A stretch of DNA of 37,508 nt from Acidimicrobiaceae bacterium (GCA_025464005.1 JAODBO010000037.1:1-37508), one strand, 5' to 3'. Positions 17,721 to 26,791 are shown, counted from the first letter of the stretch. Notes: generated from the letters alone by a model not told the origin. A program made the numbers and translations.

Positions 17721-19316
17721 TCAGGATGGCTCCTCCAGATCGACTGGCAGGAGGTGCCAAGTCTGCGGGGGCTCGTCGGACAGCCGCTTCGCCTCCTCCT
17801 CGTAGCTCTGGTCGGTGCCGGTGAGCCGCTCTCGGTGCTGGCGCAAGTGCTCGTCCCACGAGGCGACGACGTAGAGCTCCTCGAATACATGGGGTTGCTC
17901 GCCGTCGCGGAACAGCCACCAGTCGGTGGCGCCGGTCCGTAGCCGTGACTCACGCACACGGCTCATCGCACGGATGAACTCGGGCGCAAGCTCAGCGGGG
18001 ATCGAATAGATCGTGCGCACCACCACCGGCCCGGTCGCCGCGTCGGTCTCGAGCGCGAGCACTGGATCGGGGCGCGTCACGGTGCTGCGGTCCATGTGCG
18101 ACGTGTCGATCAGCGGCCAGACGCCGATCGACGCCGTGCCCGCGACCATGAGACCCGCGGCAACGAGGAAGGCGACGGTGAGCCCGAACGCGTCGGCGAC
18201 CGTGCCCCATGCCAGGGCGCCCAGGCCCTGCGCTCCGTAGAGCACCATCTGGTAGACGGACAGCCCCCGAGCTCGCACCCAAGCCGGCAAGAAGAGCTGG
18301 AGCGACGTGTTCACCGTCGCAAGCATCACGACCCAGGCCGTACCCGCGGGGATCAGGACCAGCACGACGCCGATCGTCGACCGCAAGAGGATGACCGCGA
18401 CAGTGGCCGCGCCGAACAGCCCGCCGGCTAGTCCGACGAGGACATTCGTCGACAGTCGGGCACGTGTCCACGAGAGCGTGGCCGCACCAGCGATCGCGCC
18501 CACGCCGAGCGCACCGAGCAAGAGCCCGTATCCGGTGGAGCCGAGATCGAGCCGGCGACTCGCTACAAGAGGCAAAAGCCCCCAGAGCGCGCTCGCCGGC
18601 ACGAGGAACAACGCGGACCGGAGCAAGATCCGGCGGACGACCGGCGCGTAGCGGACGTACCGGCCGCCGGCCCGAAGCGCGGCCAGGAAGCGTTCGGGGA
18701 CCTGTGGCGAGGTGTCGGAGGCCGGTCGCCAGAGAGCGACGACGATGCCGTAGACGGCAAATGTCCCTGCGTTGAGCGCGAAGACGGCCCCGACCCCCAC
18801 ATGCGCGATCAGGATTCCCGCGATCGCCGGTCCTATGGCGCGAGCGATGTTGATATTGATCGAGTTGAGCTGGGCCGCCGCAGGGACCTGGTCGCGAGGC
18901 ACGAGCTCGGGCACGAGCGACTGGTAAGCGGGCGTGACGACGGCGGAGCCCGAGCCGATCACGAAGGTGAACAGAAGCAGTAGAGCCGGCGAGATCTGAC
19001 CGGCGATCGTGAGAGCGGCGAGCGCCGAGCCGGCGAGCGCGAGGACAACCTGCACCGCGATGAGCAACCGGCGTCGGTCGAGGGTGTCGGCCAGGACGCC
19101 CCCGACGATGCCGAACAGCACGTCGGGGAGCATGTCGGCGGTCTGGACGAGCGAGACGAGGATCGCAGCGTTGGCGGCGTGGACGAGCAGCCACTGGGCG
19201 CCGACCGTCTGCTGCCAGGCACCGACGTTGCTCACGAGCGAGGCGAGCCAAAGCCATCGAAAGACCCTGAGCCGCAGCGGGGCCCACGTCGACGAAGCTG
19301 GGTGTCCGTCAGTCAT
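17721..19316 (-). CDS. MFS transporter (MFS_3 type) with C-terminal monooxygenase-like barrel domain
   Basis: 531 residues. Twelve membrane helices cover ~15-405, starting PLRLRVFRWLWLASLVSNVG, with the motif-A-like GGVLADTLDRRRLL after helix 2. After residue ~430 a soluble domain of ~100 residues (RTIYSIPAELAPEFIRAMSR, LRTGATDWWLFRDGEQP) has the dimeric alpha-beta barrel character seen at the end of MFS_3 (PF05977) proteins. EntS-like members export siderophores or small molecules; the substrate here is unknown. It is convergent with the two-component pair. It starts with ATG 19316, 87 bp downstream of the DMT transporter stop on the same strand, so it may be the last gene of a GNAT-DMT-MFS transcript. 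Confidence 0.9.
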   Translation of the reverse strand: MTDGHPASSTWAPLRLRVFRWLWLASLVSNVGAWQQTVGAQWLLVHAANAAILVSLVQTADMLPDVLFGIVGGVLADTLDRRRLLIAVQVVLALAGSALAALTIAGQISPALLLLFTFVIGSGSAVVTPAYQSLVPELVPRDQVPAAAQLNSININIARAIGPAIAGILIAHVGVGAVFALNAGTFAVYGIVVALWRPASDTSPQVPERFLAALRAGGRYVRYAPVVRRILLRSALFLVPASALWGLLPLVASRRLDLGSTGYGLLLGALGVGAIAGAATLSWTRARLSTNVLVGLAGGLFGAATVAVILLRSTIGVVLVLIPAGTAWVVMLATVNTSLQLFLPAWVRARGLSVYQMVLYGAQGLGALAWGTVADAFGLTVAFLVAAGLMVAGTASIGVWPLIDTSHMDRSTVTRPDPVLALETDAATGPVVVRTIYSIPAELAPEFIRAMSRVRESRLRTGATDWWLFRDGEQPHVFEELYVVASWDEHLRQHRERLTGTDQSYEEEAKRLSDEPPQTWHLLPVDLEEPS

Positions 19317-19403
19317 AACGCACCGGAATCCCCTGCAGGCCGTGTCCGCCCAAGGAACCAGGGCGCCCTCGCCGTCTTCGCCGTGAACCGTCGAGCGAGC
19401 GCG

Positions 19404-20330
19404 TCATGGAGGGGGCGCCTCCGTTGGAGCGACGCGATGGGCCTCCTGCACACCATCCGGCCCGCTCGGTCCGCCGTAGGCCCTGACGACGAGTGAGGAT
19501 CGTCCGAGCACGAACACCCCGGCCACCGCCAACAGCCCGCCGAGTGCCTCGACAGCGAGCGAGGCGGCATCGATCGGGACGCGCTCGTCGAAGGCGAGTA
19601 CCCCGAGCAGCACCGCGACAGTGGGCTCGATCGTGTCGATGACCGGTAGTGAGCTCTCGAGCGGCCCCGACTGGTAGGCGCTCTGTGAGAACAGAAAGCC
19701 GACGATACCGATTCCGATCAGGGCGTAGGGCTGCCAGCTCGTGAGTGCGACCGAGACCCCTTGACCGAGCAGATAGGTGACGGTCTTGGTGAGCAGGGCA
19801 AGGAGCGCGAAGCAGATCGCGGCTGCTGCGGCGAGAAGTGAAGCGCGGTGACGGGCGTGCGGGCGCGCCGCTGTCGTGAGTGACAGGAAGATGGCTCCGG
19901 CACAGGGGACGCCCATCAGCACCCACACCCTGTTGCTCGGATCCGAGGTGCCACCTATCGGCTCGGCAGTGACGAGGAACAGGCCCACGCCGGCTACGAC
20001 CGCGCCGGCGGCAAGCCACTCTCGCCATCCTGGTCGGCGATGCTCGCTCCTCACGGCGAAGGGAAGGGCGAAGACCAGCTCCATCGCGATCAACGGCTCG
20101 ACGAGCGCGACATTGCCGAGGTACAGCGCGATGGCCTGGACGAGGTAGGCGACGATCATGCACGCGACACCGGCCAACCAGATCGGCCGATGGAAGAGGT
20201 CGAGCAGCAGGCGAAAGCGGAGTGAGTCAGAGGCCGGCTCAAGGCGGGCAGCACGCTGTTGGAGCACCGCTGAGGCCGCGAACGCCGCTGCCGCGACTAG
20301 GGCGAGCGCTGCCGAAGCTCCCAGATTCAT
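19404..20330 (-). CDS. DMT-superfamily (EamA-like) membrane transporter
   Basis: 308 residues with about nine to ten hydrophobic helices. It begins NLGASAALALVAAAAFAASAVLQQRA, typical of the magnesium/drug-metabolite-transporter group. The second half has LESSLPVIDTIEPTVAVLLG, the conserved region before the last helices. The tail is short and Pro/Glu-rich. The substrate cannot be predicted. ATG 20330 is chosen because upstream residues are hydrophilic and the GNAT gene ends at 20347, 16 bp before. The two genes almost certainly share one transcript. Confidence 0.86.
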   Translation of the reverse strand: MNLGASAALALVAAAAFAASAVLQQRAARLEPASDSLRFRLLLDLFHRPIWLAGVACMIVAYLVQAIALYLGNVALVEPLIAMELVFALPFAVRSEHRRPGWREWLAAGAVVAGVGLFLVTAEPIGGTSDPSNRVWVLMGVPCAGAIFLSLTTAARPHARHRASLLAAAAAICFALLALLTKTVTYLLGQGVSVALTSWQPYALIGIGIVGFLFSQSAYQSGPLESSLPVIDTIEPTVAVLLGVLAFDERVPIDAASLAVEALGGLLAVAGVFVLGRSSLVVRAYGGPSGPDGVQEAHRVAPTEAPPP

Positions 20331-20346
20331 CGGCACGATCCATCGG

Positions 20347-20814
20347 TCAAGAGAGGCACTTCTCGAACCAGTAGCTGGCGTAGGGGTTGTCGTTGTACGC
20401 CGGCACTTCACGGTAACCCGAAGCGCTGTACAGGGCGAGTGCCTCGGTGAGCGACCAGTTGGTGTCCAGGCAGACCAGTGGGCAGTTCATGTCCCGAGCG
20501 AGGTGTTCCAAGGCTTCGAGCAGGCGCCGGCCGATACCTTGGCATCGTGCCGCAGGCTCGATCCACATTCGCTTGATCTCCGCGCGTGCGTCGTCCAGCT
20601 TGCGCACAGCGCCGCAGCCGGCAGGATCCCCACCGAGAAGGACGACCAAGCACGCCCCCGCCGGCTCGACGAGCTCGATCGTCGATATCTGTTCGGTTCG
20701 GCCCAAGTCGAACCCGTCAGGGAATCGCGAAGCGAGCTCGTCGTGGTAGCGCTCGAGGAGGCTGGCAGCCAGCTCGGTGTCCGGTCGCTCGTGCACGATC
20801 TCGATATCGGCCAT
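20347..20814 (-). CDS. GNAT-family N-acetyltransferase
   Basis: 155 residues. The acetyl-CoA-binding motif A is RMWIEPAARCQGIGRRLLEA (residues 82-101) with the RxxGxG/A-type pyrophosphate loop. Motif B follows with LYSASGYREVPAYNDNPYAS (129-148). The start is ATG 20814; the longer frame to 21198 crosses the promoter region and reads as non-coding. The acetyl acceptor (amine, antibiotic, protein) is not predictable. It is the first gene of a likely operon with the DMT transporter and is divergent from the EthD-like gene at 21086. Confidence 0.88.
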   Translation of the reverse strand: MADIEIVHERPDTELAASLLERYHDELASRFPDGFDLGRTEQISTIELVEPAGACLVVLLGGDPAGCGAVRKLDDARAEIKRMWIEPAARCQGIGRRLLEALEHLARDMNCPLVCLDTNWSLTEALALYSASGYREVPAYNDNPYASYWFEKCLS

Positions 20815-21085
20815 CCCAGAGCGTAAGTGGGCGACGTCGTGTAGCGCGTGGTCCGCATGGCTTCGGCTGACGGCGACCGTGCGCGAAAAGGATCCGCAGG
20901 CGGCACAAGAACGAAGCGCAAGCTCACGAGCTGGGCTTGTGCTGTTGGTGGCTAACCGCTCCAGGTGGCGAGCGTGTACCGAGGTGTGTCCTTGTGGCCC
21001 CGCGAGCGGAGACGATTGCTCTGTAGCCTCAGGAGATGAGACCGGACGACGGGCGGCAACGTTTCCGCGACGGATGCCATCTCCT

Positions 21086-21754
21086 ATGACCTCGCTCGAA
21101 TACACCTTGTGGACTGGATGGGACCTCCGCGGCGGAGTTGGCGCCAAACCCGACGCTGCCGAGGCGTTCGCGCAGTCCGCGCGGCATAACGCTGGCATAG
21201 AGCAGCGCTATGAGCTCATCGCCGTCGCGGCGCGCGGTTTTCGACCCCCGAGGTTCTTGAGTGCCAGAGAGCTCTCTGAGGAGGACGTCGCCGCTCGTCC
21301 GACGGAGGCAGCGTGGGACGCCGATGCCGTCTACGAGGGACTCAGGAAGACCTGGTCGTTGCTGTACCGCCGCGTCGCGGAGACGAGTCCCCCGGTCGTC
21401 GCCCCTTACGCGATCTATCTGCTCGGGGTGAACCCTCCGCCGGGTGCGACAGACGAGGAGCTCGACATCTTCAACGACTTCTACACCAACGTCCACTTGC
21501 CCGAAGTCGCCGAACGCCGCCATGCCCTCCGTGCCGTCCGCTACGAGCTCGTGCGTGAAGTGCGGCCGCCCTACCAGGGTGCGCCCCGTTTCCTCGCCGC
21601 GTACGAGCTCGACAAGGTGGCTGCTTCGAACCGCCGGCACGTCGGGCCCCCATACGCCACCGGGCCGGAGGTTTGGCAGCGCCATTCGACGCCGTGGCGG
21701 CTCTGGTACCGCCGACTAGGTGCCGAGGAGGAGGCGGCGGCACACCGGTCCTAG
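21086..21754 (+). CDS. EthD/Dabb-like dimeric alpha-beta barrel protein
   Basis: 222 residues from ATG 21086. The C-terminal ~100 residues carry DIFNDFYTNVHLPEVAERRH followed by RAVRYELVRE and APRFLAAYELD. This is the arrangement of ferredoxin-like dimeric barrel proteins (EthD or stress-responsive Dabb type), with a conserved His on the second strand-helix turn. The N-terminal ~110 residues (TGWDLRGGVGAKPDAAEAFA, RHNAGIEQRYELIAVAARGF) may be a second, diverged copy of the same fold. Such proteins are small decarboxylases, isomerases or accessory factors; no substrate is evident. The start is uncertain, since no good Shine-Dalgarno is visible. It is convergent with the CbrC gene. Confidence 0.75.
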   Translation: MTSLEYTLWTGWDLRGGVGAKPDAAEAFAQSARHNAGIEQRYELIAVAARGFRPPRFLSARELSEEDVAARPTEAAWDADAVYEGLRKTWSLLYRRVAETSPPVVAPYAIYLLGVNPPPGATDEELDIFNDFYTNVHLPEVAERRHALRAVRYELVREVRPPYQGAPRFLAAYELDKVAASNRRHVGPPYATGPEVWQRHSTPWRLWYRRLGAEEEAAAHRS

Positions 21755-21755
21755 G

Positions 21756-21795
21756 GCGCCGCCCGGGAGAGCGTGAGAGCTGGCTCAGGCGGCGC
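21756..21795. terminator. Possible bidirectional terminator hairpin
   Basis: Inverted repeat GCGCCGCC (21756-21763) and GGCGGCGC (21788-21795), an eight-base perfect stem that extends by one G-T and one G-C pair, with a 24-base loop. It starts right after the stop codon of the EthD-like gene and lies at the end of the convergent CbrC gene. There is no T-tract, as is common in GC-rich actinomycetes. Confidence 0.4.
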
Positions 21796-22426
21796 TCCCG
21801 CCAGCGACCCCCTCGGCCAGGCACGCGCGTTGATCACTGGCTCCTTCTGGTGGTCGCAGCCTTGTTGTCGCTCGGAGGGTGATGTCAAGCGGAATCGGAG
21901 AACGCGAGATACGTTCCGCAAGTGATGCAGCGGAAGAGGTATGCGTCGCTTCTCCGCTCGCTACCAACCCGTCCACGTGCTCCCTCGATTGACGTTCGTT
22001 CCAACCGAATCGGTCGTTCTCGTGCAGGAGCATGTCAAGCGCCTCGGGGATGTTCTCAAGCTCCCGGCGACCGATTTGACCAAGAAACGCGCATGCATTC
22101 CGACAGTGATAGAGCCAGTGGTCTTGCTGCAACGATTGGAACCCTGGCGTCCTGCGGGAAACTTCGTCGAGCACCGAGGCTGGGACATCGTCTGGCACGC
22201 CCCATCCGACGTCGGTGAACGCCGCGTCAAACTTGCTTGCTGCCGTGCCGTCCGCGATACACCAAGGACAGAGGTTGTCGTCAGAATCCTCCTGCCTGTA
22301 GACGGGACCGACGTAGACGTAGCCGCGCTTTTTCTCGCAAGCCACGCACTTGACGGTCGATGTCTCGACTGAACCCGTGGCCACGGGGTCAGGGTGATAT
22401 CGAAAGACTGGGAGTGGCACGGTCAT
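21785..22426 (-). pseudogene. CbrC family protein (UPF0167) with apparent one-base frameshift near its 3' end
   Basis: The frame from ATG 22426 encodes the typical CbrC start LPVFRYHPDPVATGSV. It then gives Cys27-Cys30, RGYVYVGPVY, LCPWCIADG (Cys53, Cys56) and KFDAAFTD, and further TPGFQSLQQDHWLYHC. After GEAT (about 21943) the frame departs from the family and runs to 21785 with a Ser/Arg-rich tail. In the next frame the DNA reads AYLFRCITCGTYLAFSDSA followed by TGA at 21885-21887, exactly the expected C-terminal zinc knuckle and length (about 180 residues if one base is restored). So one base appears lost around 21943: either a real mutation or an assembly error. E. coli CbrC is linked to colicin tolerance; its biochemical role is unclear. 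Confidence 0.85.
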
Positions 22427-22960
22427 TGGTCAGTCCGAAGGCCAGGCACGTTCACAGACTGCCCGATCGGGACGCTGAGCGTGTGCGCTGCGTGCCGAGC
22501 GCACGCGGTCGTGCCGTTCGGCGCTGCTCTCGAGCGTTGGTCCACCGACGATATATGCAACCGTTTTGTGCGTTGTGGGGTGAGTCCGATCGTCGGCTCG
22601 TGGGTGGTCGGTGGCGACCACATCACAGGTAACCAAGGACAGCTCCAGGTGCTTTGGCGTCGGAGGAGGCATCCTCCGTGTTTGTTTCGGTTGCGTGCAC
22701 CGCGGCCGGCACGTCGCGAATGCCGGTGCGGCGTTCCGTATTGCGGTGAGCCGCGATCGACGTGTGTTCACGAGGCAGGTACCGAGCACGGCCCTGAACG
22801 GACGGGATGCTGGCCCTGGTGACAAGGATGGGACGAATCACTACAACAACGTGGCTACTCTAGAGCTCGAGGCTCGGGGCCGACGAGTGCTCACCGGCAA
22901 GTGGCTCGGAGATCAGCTTGTCCTGTCGACCAGATGATCCGGTGTCATTGGGGTCTTGGG
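22427..22960. other. 534-bp region without a convincing gene
   Basis: This lies between the divergent CbrC gene and the pentapeptide-DinB gene. Base composition is somewhat less GC-biased than neighbours. Frames on both strands are open (for example 22611-22937 plus), but their products lack recognisable domains and have no Shine-Dalgarno. It presumably holds both promoters. I see no repeats, tRNA or hairpin of note. Confidence 0.5.
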
Positions 22961-23737
22961 ATGGCTGAATTCATTCATGCCGATCTCCGTGGCTCTCGGT
23001 TCGAGCAGGTTGACCTCAGCGGCGCGCAGCTCCACTCGGTTGACCTGACCGACGCTGGGTTCCGCGGTGTCGACCTGAGCAGGGTCGTGATGCGGAGCGT
23101 GGACCTGGTCGACGTCGTCATTCACGGCGAGATCCAAAACCTGACGATCAATGGCGTCGACATCGGGCCCTTGATCGACGCCGAGCTCAACAGGCGCTAT
23201 CCCCTCCGGTCCAAAATGCGCCCGGCAGATCCGGCAGGTTTCCGCGAGGCGTGGGACATCGTTGAGCGGCTCTGGGGCGAGACCGGCGAACGGGCCCGCC
23301 GGCTGCAACCTGAACTGCTGCACGAGTCGATCGACGGCGAGTGGTCGTTCATCGAGACACTGCGCCACCTCGTGTTCGCCACCGACTCCTGGATCAGACG
23401 GGCGATCCTCGGCGATCCGTCGCCGTGGGACGCCTTGGACCTGCCGTGGGACGAGATGCCTGACACGCCGGGAGTGCCCCGCGACCGCGACGCACGACCC
23501 TCGCTCGACGCGGTGCTCGAGCTGCGCCGCGACCGGATGTCCACCGTACGCCACGTCATCGAGGGTCTGACCGTCACGTCGCTCGAGGGCCACACGGAAG
23601 CGGTCGAGGGACCAGGCTGGCCGGAGCCCCGCAGCTACCGGGTGCGTAAGTGCCTGCTCTGCATCCTCAACGAAGAGTGGGAGCACCGGCTATACGCCGA
23701 GCGAGACCTGGGTGTCCTGGAGGCGCGCCGTGCGTAG
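22961..23737 (+). CDS. Pentapeptide-repeat plus DinB-like domain protein
   Basis: 258 residues. Residues ~5-55 form pentapeptide-type repeats (FIHADLRGSRFEQVDLSGAQ, then VDLTDAGFRGVDLSRVVM), giving a short right-handed beta helix. From ~85 to 245 is a DinB/mycothiol-transferase-type four-helix domain with RHLVFATDSWIRRAI and LNEEWEHRLYAERDL, which supply His ligands of the usual metal site. DinB-like enzymes include thiol-dependent S-transferases (mycothiol or bacillithiol). A thiol-linked detoxification role is an inference. ATG 22961 follows an in-frame ATG at 22901 that lacks family similarity. A GC-rich hairpin immediately follows the stop codon. Confidence 0.88.
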   Translation: MAEFIHADLRGSRFEQVDLSGAQLHSVDLTDAGFRGVDLSRVVMRSVDLVDVVIHGEIQNLTINGVDIGPLIDAELNRRYPLRSKMRPADPAGFREAWDIVERLWGETGERARRLQPELLHESIDGEWSFIETLRHLVFATDSWIRRAILGDPSPWDALDLPWDEMPDTPGVPRDRDARPSLDAVLELRRDRMSTVRHVIEGLTVTSLEGHTEAVEGPGWPEPRSYRVRKCLLCILNEEWEHRLYAERDLGVLEARRA

Positions 23738-23738
23738 C

Positions 23739-23762
23739 GGGGGCGCCGGCGCGGGCGCCTCC
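23739..23762 (+). terminator. GC-rich hairpin directly after the DinB-like gene
   Basis: Stem GGGGGCGCC (23739-23747) pairs with GGCGCCTCC (23754-23762): nine pairs including one G-T, with a six-base loop. It begins two bases after the TAG stop at 23735-23737. No T-tract follows, so it would be a U-less terminator. Confidence 0.5.
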
Positions 23763-24174
23763 TCAGGGCCAGCCTTTGGCCGCGTCACTTGTCACAGACG
23801 AGCAATCCAGCTGAGGGCTGGTGACAGGGGCGCGAGCGGATACAGAACCGCGCACCGAACGGCGACTCGTGCCAGTTGTCGGGAGAAGCCGAAGGACACA
23901 TCGAGCGTCGAGGGCGCGCGCACGGGTCCCCGATCGGGACGCCGTTGGCGGAATCGGCCGGGGCGCCCTCCCGCTCCCGACGTGCCGATCTGGCGCGACG
24001 GACAGCTGCCGTTGGAGGACATCTCGTGCGGTCGGTCTGCACTCGCGTTGTAGAGCAGACGCGACGGGTACCTCGGCCGGCCTTCCGTAGCTTTCGATCT
24101 GTATAGCGTTGCTGAGCCACGAACTGTCCGAATAATTTTAGATCGGATGATATGCGCATGGCCGGCCGAGTCCT
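23763..24174. other. About 410 bp without a convincing gene
   Basis: This is a convergent gap between the DinB-like gene and the FAD oxidoreductase. Frames exist on both strands, but none has a recognisable domain or ribosome site. Around 24130-24150 there is a short AT-rich stretch (AATAATTTTAGAT) that is unusual for the window. I see no clear terminator for the oxidoreductase and no identifiable gene fragment. Confidence 0.4.
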
Positions 24175-25467
24175 TCAGGAACCAGCCAGCCGTGCGTCCT
24201 GCTTTTGGAGTTCTTGCTGCACCTCGCGGGCAGCCGCCGGTTTGCCTGCGGCGGCATGTAGGGCAGCCGCGACGCCGGCGGCGTGGCCAGTGGCCAGCGC
24301 GGTGCCCATGACTCTCAGCGAGCCGCCGGCGTACTGGTCGCCGTCGGCAGCGCGCCCCGCCGCATATAGGTTGGGAGTGTCGACACTGATCAGCGTGCGC
24401 AGCGGGATGTCGTAAGCCTCTTTGTCTTTGACTGGTGTCCACGTGCTTGGCGCTCCGGCGGCATGGTGGTACTCCATCGCCCACGCCCCCAGCGCGACGA
24501 CGTCGTCGAAGTGCTGACCGGATGTGATGTCCCCGGCAGTCAGCTGGTAGACGGCATTGACGTGTCGCGACTCGCGGGTGCCCAGGATGGGACCGGTAAC
24601 GCTGAGATAGGCGTTCTCCCAACCGGACATGGTCTTGCAAGCGGCGAGATAGGCCCAGGCCTTCTCGCGGGCGTACCGTTCGGCATCGGAGATGCTGCGG
24701 GCCTGCAAGGCGTTGTAATCGGCGTCAACGATGAAGACCCCGATGTCACCAGACAGCGGAAGTCGTGCCATCAGGCTGTCCTCTTTGTCCAACAGCGAGT
24801 CACCCTTGAGTTTCGCCGCCCGCACGGCATGGATCAGGTCGTCGTGCGACAGGGTAAGGCCGGCCGGGACCCCACCGAAGCGTATGCCGAGGGTGCCTGC
24901 CTCCACCGCACCGTGTGTCCCGTACCGGGTCGATGCGCCAGCAAAGGCGGCGAGGTCGCATTCGCCACTGCCGTCCACCCAGGTATTCGCTGTGACGGTC
25001 TCGGTGCCGTTGTGGTCATGCATCTCGGCCGCCACCACGTGGCCTGCGTCGCGCGTCGCGTCCGTAATCGTGCTGTGGAAGAAGACGTCTACGCCGGACC
25101 GCTTGGCAACGACGTCGAGGCAGCGCTTGACTGCCTCCGGATCGTGAAGGGCCGCGACCCCACGGAAACGCACCCGTTCCACGACCCCCCCGATGGCTCG
25201 CAGCTCGGCCAACAGTTGCTCCGCGACGCCGAACACCACCTGTCGAGAATGTTCGGCCTCGGTATACAGGCCGCAGTAAGTTGTGACGCTCTTCATGGTG
25301 GCTGCTCCGCCTAGGCAACCGAACGACTCGAACAGCGCCGTGTGGGCGCCGGCTTGGGCGGCACCGACCGCAGCGGCCGTTCCAGCAGCCCCGCCTCCGA
25401 CCACGACCACGTCGTACCTGTGAGCGCTTGACGGCACTGGCCCTCCGTTCGACAAGAGGCCGGCCAT
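24175..25467 (-). CDS. FAD-dependent oxidoreductase (FAD_oxidored type)
   Basis: 430 residues. The N-terminal dinucleotide-binding fold is YDVVVVGGGAAGTAAAVGAA (residues 18-37), then ALFESFGCLGGAATMKSVTT. Next come TWVDGSGECDLAAFAG and, near the C-terminus, TPNLYAAGRAADGDQYAGGS and RVMGTALATGHAAGVAAA, the second FAD-contact region. This pattern matches the PF12831 group, often found with sugar or thiol metabolism. Substrate unknown; the protein is soluble. The start ATG 25467 has no strong Shine-Dalgarno. Its 336-bp upstream region contains two inverted repeats that may be regulatory. Confidence 0.88.
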   Translation of the reverse strand: MAGLLSNGGPVPSSAHRYDVVVVGGGAAGTAAAVGAAQAGAHTALFESFGCLGGAATMKSVTTYCGLYTEAEHSRQVVFGVAEQLLAELRAIGGVVERVRFRGVAALHDPEAVKRCLDVVAKRSGVDVFFHSTITDATRDAGHVVAAEMHDHNGTETVTANTWVDGSGECDLAAFAGASTRYGTHGAVEAGTLGIRFGGVPAGLTLSHDDLIHAVRAAKLKGDSLLDKEDSLMARLPLSGDIGVFIVDADYNALQARSISDAERYAREKAWAYLAACKTMSGWENAYLSVTGPILGTRESRHVNAVYQLTAGDITSGQHFDDVVALGAWAMEYHHAAGAPSTWTPVKDKEAYDIPLRTLISVDTPNLYAAGRAADGDQYAGGSLRVMGTALATGHAAGVAAALHAAAGKPAAAREVQQELQKQDARLAGS

Positions 25468-25803
25468 ATGGCCACTGGCGTGTGCGCCGGGTCCGGCGGT
25501 TACTCAAACTTCTAGCCAGGAGAGTTCAAGATTACGTCAAGGTCGGGGCGCCCGTCGAGGGCCTCGACGTCGTTGGGAGAGGTGCGCCTTCCCGCCGTAC
25601 GCCCGTTCGGGCGTCGCACCGACTTGCCTCTGTGACCTTTACAGTTTCCTCTTCGGCCGATCAGAGCGTGACCCTCCACTCTCGGCGAACAGTGCGATCA
25701 GACGCAAAGCGACATTGCAAGGGAGATCGCGAATCCGGTGCCCCGCACCCGCCTTCGATGGTGTTGTTTTGGAAGGACGCAGCGCGGGAGTGGCCAAACG
25801 TGA
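25468..25803. other. 336-bp upstream region of the FAD oxidoreductase, with inverted repeats
   Basis: No convincing gene. Two structures are visible. One is a perfect dyad CGTCGAGG-G-CCTCGACG at 25553-25569. The other is a compound stem-loop at 25581-25620: GGTGCG (25581-25586) pairs with CGCACC (25615-25620), and inside it ACGCCC-GTTC-GGGCGT (25599-25614), leaving a 12-base bulge on one side. They lie 86-153 bases upstream of the oxidoreductase start, within its likely leader or promoter. The larger one could also end the upstream SDR transcript. Confidence 0.5.
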
Positions 25804-26739
25804 TCACGTGGATTGCTTCTGGAAGTAGTGACCCTGGTCCAGATCGTCGATGAGCCCGAGGTGCACCGGCTGCCATCCCAGGAGGTCGCGAGTCAGCGCG
25901 CTCGAGGCAGGGCTGTCGATCGCGAGGAAGCTGGCCAGCCACGTGAAATGCTCGCCTGCGTCCTCGGCAGGGATCGAGACCACGGGCAGGTCGAGATGGC
26001 GTCCGATGACTTGGGCGATGTCGCGGATCGGCACACCCTCGTCCGCGACCGCGTGCAGCGTCGACCCTGCCGGTGCATTCTCCAGCGCCAGGCGGAAGAG
26101 GTGCGCCGAATCGAGCCGGTGAACGGCGGGCCAGCGGTTGGTCCCGTCGCCGACGTAGCCAGAGACGCCCTTTTCGACGGCGATGCCCACCAGAGTCGCC
26201 ATGAAGCCGTGATCGCCATCGCCATGATTCGTCGGAGGGAGTCGTACGACTGACGAGCGGACGCCGCGCGACGCGAGAGAGAGGACCAACTCGGCAGTGG
26301 CCCTGCGAGTCTGCGGACCGACGCCCAGAGCGGCCAACGACGCATCGGAACTATGGCCGTCTTGTTCGTTCGCCACCCGTCCTGGGAAGAGCCCGAGGGT
26401 CCCGGATGCGATGACGAACGGTCGGTCAGATCCCGCGAGCGCGTCGCCGATGGCTTCGACGGCACGGCGGTCAGCGTCGGCGGCGCCCTGGAAGTCCCCC
26501 GTGAACGCCAGGTCGTGCTTGAACGCCAGGTGGATCACGCCGTCCGACGCGTTGGCTGCATCCCGCAGGCCGTCGAGGTCATCGAGCGTGCCGCGGTGCA
26601 CCTCCGCGTCGGCGGCGATGAGCGTGGCGGCCGACTCATCCGAGCGAGCCAGGCCGATGGCCTGATGGCCTGCGCCGATGAGCTCGGGGACGACTGCAGA
26701 ACCGATCCAGCCGGACGCGCCGGTGACGAAAACGCGCAT
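25804..26739 (-). CDS. NAD(P)-dependent epimerase/SDR-type oxidoreductase
   Basis: 311 residues. The nucleotide loop is VFVTGASGWIGSAVVPELI (residues 3-21). DGVIHLAFKHD is near 70, FVIASGTLGLFPG in the third beta strand region, and SVVRLPPTNHGDGDHGF gives the substrate-side loop. The canonical YxxxK is not obvious, which is common in this atypical extended-SDR group. ATG 26739 has GGAGG seven bases upstream (26747-26751 on the minus strand). It is divergent from a TetR gene and the shared region has two operators, so it is very likely repressed by that TetR. The natural substrate is unknown. Confidence 0.9.
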   Translation of the reverse strand: MRVFVTGASGWIGSAVVPELIGAGHQAIGLARSDESAATLIAADAEVHRGTLDDLDGLRDAANASDGVIHLAFKHDLAFTGDFQGAADADRRAVEAIGDALAGSDRPFVIASGTLGLFPGRVANEQDGHSSDASLAALGVGPQTRRATAELVLSLASRGVRSSVVRLPPTNHGDGDHGFMATLVGIAVEKGVSGYVGDGTNRWPAVHRLDSAHLFRLALENAPAGSTLHAVADEGVPIRDIAQVIGRHLDLPVVSIPAEDAGEHFTWLASFLAIDSPASSALTRDLLGWQPVHLGLIDDLDQGHYFQKQST

Positions 26740-26791
26740 GAGTAAACCTCCAGGTAGTTGTCCTCGGCACATGACGTTCCGAGGACCCAGC

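Noticed and set aside
17683..17736. Inverted repeat GGAGGAGC / GCTCCTCC
   Set aside because: Loop of 38 bases, one arm inside the MFS coding region; too weak as a terminator.
22369..22392. 24-bp palindrome with one mismatch
   Set aside because: Lies inside conserved CbrC coding sequence (PDPVATGSV); codon choice explains it better than a regulatory site.
22611..22937. 108-codon plus frame in the gap before the DinB-like gene
   Set aside because: No domain, no Shine-Dalgarno, composition unlike neighbours.
25798..25809. 12-bp palindrome ACGTGATCACGT over the SDR stop
   Set aside because: Short and partly coding; expected by chance in a window of this size.
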